Positions 23,046 to 24,892 of a stretch of 24,892 bases of DNA are shown piece by piece (position 1 is the first letter of the stretch; each line of letters begins with the position of its first letter). The notes below the pieces were generated by a model. It was not told the origin of the DNA. It was given only the letters and a program-made list of their open reading frames with translations, and ran no database searches. This stretch comes from JASEHD01 sp964471945 (GTDB lineage Bacteria; Bacteroidota; Ignavibacteria; UBA10030; SZUA-254): contig CAYYIJ010000027.1 of assembly GCA_964471945.1 (NCBI GenBank), positions 1 through 24,892 on the forward strand, read 5' to 3'. Position numbers and translations under genes: made by a program.

Positions 23046-24161
23046 TTATTTTTTTAGTTTATTCTTTTGTTTTACTTTTATATACTCTTTATATAACAAT
23101 CCTAACAGCGATTCGCGTCTATTATATAATTTCTTCAAAGGACGCGGTTTTACACTCGCCAAGGCATACGATGTTAAAATCGGTAATGCAATCGTTGAAT
23201 CAACATACGAGACAACAGCGTTTGGTAACATATCGGGAGCGATTTTTCCCCATGTAACTGCCTCTGATGGCGTTGCACCCGAGAGCCCACCGGTATCTGG
23301 TCGAGCATCTGTGATTTGTAGAAAATAATCGTGCCCTTCTTCTTCAATCCCTAATATCTCTTGAATCTGGGGTTCTGTTTGAAGTAGAAAATTTTTCGGT
23401 GAACCTCCTCCAATTATAAAAACTCCACTTTTTCCACCCTTCTTCTTAGCATTTAAGACAATCGCTGCAGTTTCGTTCACATCTGTTAAAATATCTAATT
23501 TGATTTTATAACCATCTAATACGGCTTCGGCGATATTCATTCCGATCGAGCTATCGCCTGGTGCTGAAGTATAGATGGGAACACCACATCGATAAGCAGT
23601 TGCGAGCAAACTGCTGCTGGATATACCTAGAATTTTTTCGCGCTCTGCCACATATTTACCCAAGAGATAATGAAACTCCGCTGTTCCCAGTTCATTCTGG
23701 AATTCGTGTAATCGTAAAACTTTCTTAAAATATTTATCAGTCGAAAGTAGAACATCATAATCAAATAAAATGTCATAGATACGAACCACTTTCGCTTTTC
23801 GGAGTTGTCGATCATCGGTGAATGGCGATCCTCGATGGAGTGAGAGGCCAATCGAAAAATGTGTATCATGATAGAGATTCGCACCAGAACTAACTATCCA
23901 ATCAACAAAACCTGCATTAATCAACGGTACGATACATGAACCACCTAAGCCAGCCGGTGTCAATGCACCAGTTAAGCTCATTCCGATTGTTGTATCTTCT
24001 GTAAGCATTTTTTCTGTAAATAATTGACATGCTTCTCGCAATCTCCCAGAATTGTACGCTTGAAAATATTCATCAACAAGCGGTTTTACAGAAATATTCT
24101 TAGGAATTGGTTTAGTGATAATCGCCTTTCCCTTTAAATACTGATTTTTCGATTGTTTCAT
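23046..24161 (-). CDS. Deoxyhypusine synthase-like enzyme
   Basis: A 371-aa member of the deoxyhypusine/homospermidine synthase family, which moves the aminobutyl group of spermidine using NAD+. Family landmarks in order are MSLTGALTPAGLGGS, SGANLYHDTHF, TSAPGDSSIGMN (NAD site), DVNETAAIV, GVFIIGGGSPKNF and DARPDTGGLSGATPSEAVTWGK. The final K306 corresponds to the catalytic Lys of human DHS (AVSWGKI context). Bacteria lack the eIF5A substrate, so in bacteria such proteins more likely use putrescine or another amine (homospermidine formation) or have an unidentified acceptor. I chose ATG 24161 over an upstream in-frame ATG at 24200, because the extra 13 residues are not family-like and a promoter candidate overlaps them. 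It is upstream of the Hc1-like gene. Confidence 0.88.
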   Translation of the reverse strand: MKQSKNQYLKGKAIITKPIPKNISVKPLVDEYFQAYNSGRLREACQLFTEKMLTEDTTIGMSLTGALTPAGLGGSCIVPLINAGFVDWIVSSGANLYHDTHFSIGLSLHRGSPFTDDRQLRKAKVVRIYDILFDYDVLLSTDKYFKKVLRLHEFQNELGTAEFHYLLGKYVAEREKILGISSSSLLATAYRCGVPIYTSAPGDSSIGMNIAEAVLDGYKIKLDILTDVNETAAIVLNAKKKGGKSGVFIIGGGSPKNFLLQTEPQIQEILGIEEEGHDYFLQITDARPDTGGLSGATPSEAVTWGKIAPDMLPNAVVSYVDSTIALPILTSYALASVKPRPLKKLYNRRESLLGLLYKEYIKVKQKNKLKK

Positions 24162-24170
24162 AACGGCTAA

Positions 24171-24200
24171 AATATACAAATTTTCTGTTGAATTATGCAA
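24171..24200 (-). promoter_or_regulatory. Possible promoter of the DHS-like gene
   Basis: On the minus strand TTGCAT (24200-24195) and TATATT (24176-24171) are 18 nt apart. Transcription would begin only a few bases before the ATG at 24161, giving a nearly leaderless message, which fits the absence of a ribosome-binding site. Weak evidence. Confidence 0.3.
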
Positions 24201-24277
24201 GAAAAATAATCAAAAAATGAAAGATTTTAAGGTATTTTAAAAAAACCCCCTAAAATTGCTTGTTTTCATGGATTATT

Positions 24278-24892
24278 TTAGCCGCAAAGCACACTTCCTC
24301 CATTGACATTCAAGGTTTCCCCAACAATATTATCAGATAGTGATGATGATAAAAAAAGTATAGGTACAGCTATCTCTCGGGATGATGCAATCTTTCCTCG
24401 TGGAATTGACTCCAAAATTTCTCGCCGATACTTCGTTTTTTTAAAAAATCTAACACCATATCTGTATTATACCACCTTTTGATGCAGCATAATGTGAATG
24501 ATATGCTTCACCTCTCTGCCCTGCAGTACTGGAAATATTTAATATCCTGCCATATTTTTGTCGTTTCATAAACGGTACAAAAGAATTACACATATTGAAT
24601 GTTCCAGTCAAATTGATATCGATCGTTCTTTGCCATTGCTTCGGTGTCATTTTACCAATTCCTGCATACTCCCATATTCCAGCGCAATTTACAAGAACAT
24701 CAATTCTGTTGAGAAGAGAATTTTTCCACTTTCATTTTAAAAGCCATACCTTTTCTACCGAATTCTTCAATTTTTTTGATTACCCGAGTAGCGGACTTAT
24801 TATCGTTTCGATAAATGACAGCAACATCCGCACCTGCTTGAGCAAACATGATTGCAGATGCAGCCCCGATACCACGAGAACCACCTGTTACT
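24278..24892 (-). pseudogene. Decayed short-chain dehydrogenase/reductase (FabG-like), 5' end outside window
   Basis: The remains of an SDR enzyme are scattered over frames. The N-terminal Rossmann motif VTGGSRGIGAASAIMFAQAG starts at the window edge and runs to a stop at 24700-24702. A second frame resumes with RIDVLVNCAGIWEYAG (NAG motif) through NLTGTF, NISSTAGQRG and the catalytic YAASKGG (Y and K of YxxxK), stopping at 24450-24452. About 35-40 codons that normally follow (ELAP..IRVN..APG) are missing: the sequence jumps to DMVLDFLKK. A further shift in a T/A homopolymer leads to RREILESIPRGKIASSREIA, ending in DNIVGETLNVNGGSVLCG with a stop at 24278-24280. With two frameshifts plus internal deletions the gene cannot make a full protein; this is not a single sequencing error. 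Confidence 0.88.

Overview
The window looks like chromosomal DNA of a low-GC member of the Bacteroidota/Chlorobiota/Ignavibacteria side of the FCB group. The evidence is two secreted proteins ending in type IX secretion (T9SS) sorting domains with the NYPNPFNPVT signature, a DUF3078 outer-membrane protein, an LptE-type lipoprotein, a TPP-riboswitch-controlled TonB receptor and a short Hc1-like nucleoid protein. No 16S rRNA or other taxonomic marker is present, so the assignment is an inference. Genes are densely packed in four strand blocks, and both ends carry decayed genes.

Layout. 1-774 is a broken DDE transposase. 908-6896 (+) is a tightly packed run: miaB (tRNA ms2i6A37 methylthiotransferase), a SPOR-domain protein, a sigma54-type AAA+ activator without a receiver domain, an LptE-like lipoprotein, a membrane GT2 glycosyltransferase and a TPR protein. 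It ends at a hairpin shared with the convergent rpsT. 6963-9946 (-) holds mscL, an OmpA protein with calcium-type TSP3 repeats, a DUF3078 protein and rpsT. 10039-14665 (+) is a thiamine salvage unit: promoter, TPP riboswitch, terminator, TonB receptor, thiamine pyrophosphokinase and a sodium:solute symporter. 14691-24161 (-) carries a deoxyhypusine-synthase-like enzyme, an Hc1-like protein, an M19 dipeptidase, two paralogous T9SS-exported proteins, a CDF metal transporter with a tripled C-terminal domain and a thioredoxin-TPR protein. 24278-24892 (-) is a decayed short-chain dehydrogenase.

The clearest functional unit is the thiamine operon. The receptor would bring thiamine across the outer membrane, the symporter across the inner membrane, and the kinase would make TPP, which then shuts the operon off through the riboswitch. 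The symporter stands where PnuT is usual in Bacteroidetes. The riboswitch carries an extra hairpin whose loop side is perfectly complementary, over 8 nt, to the left arm of the downstream terminator.

The most unusual sequence pattern is a set of degenerate heptanucleotide (7-bp period) tandem arrays lying inside protein-coding sequence at three unrelated places: the signal peptide of the SPOR protein, a loop of the symporter, and the T9SS sorting domain of one secreted protein. Three of these arrays share the unit GATTNNN. In the sorting domain the array replaces the corresponding stretch of the paralogue without changing its length. These arrays may be a mobile or expanding short-repeat family that is domesticated as coding sequence.
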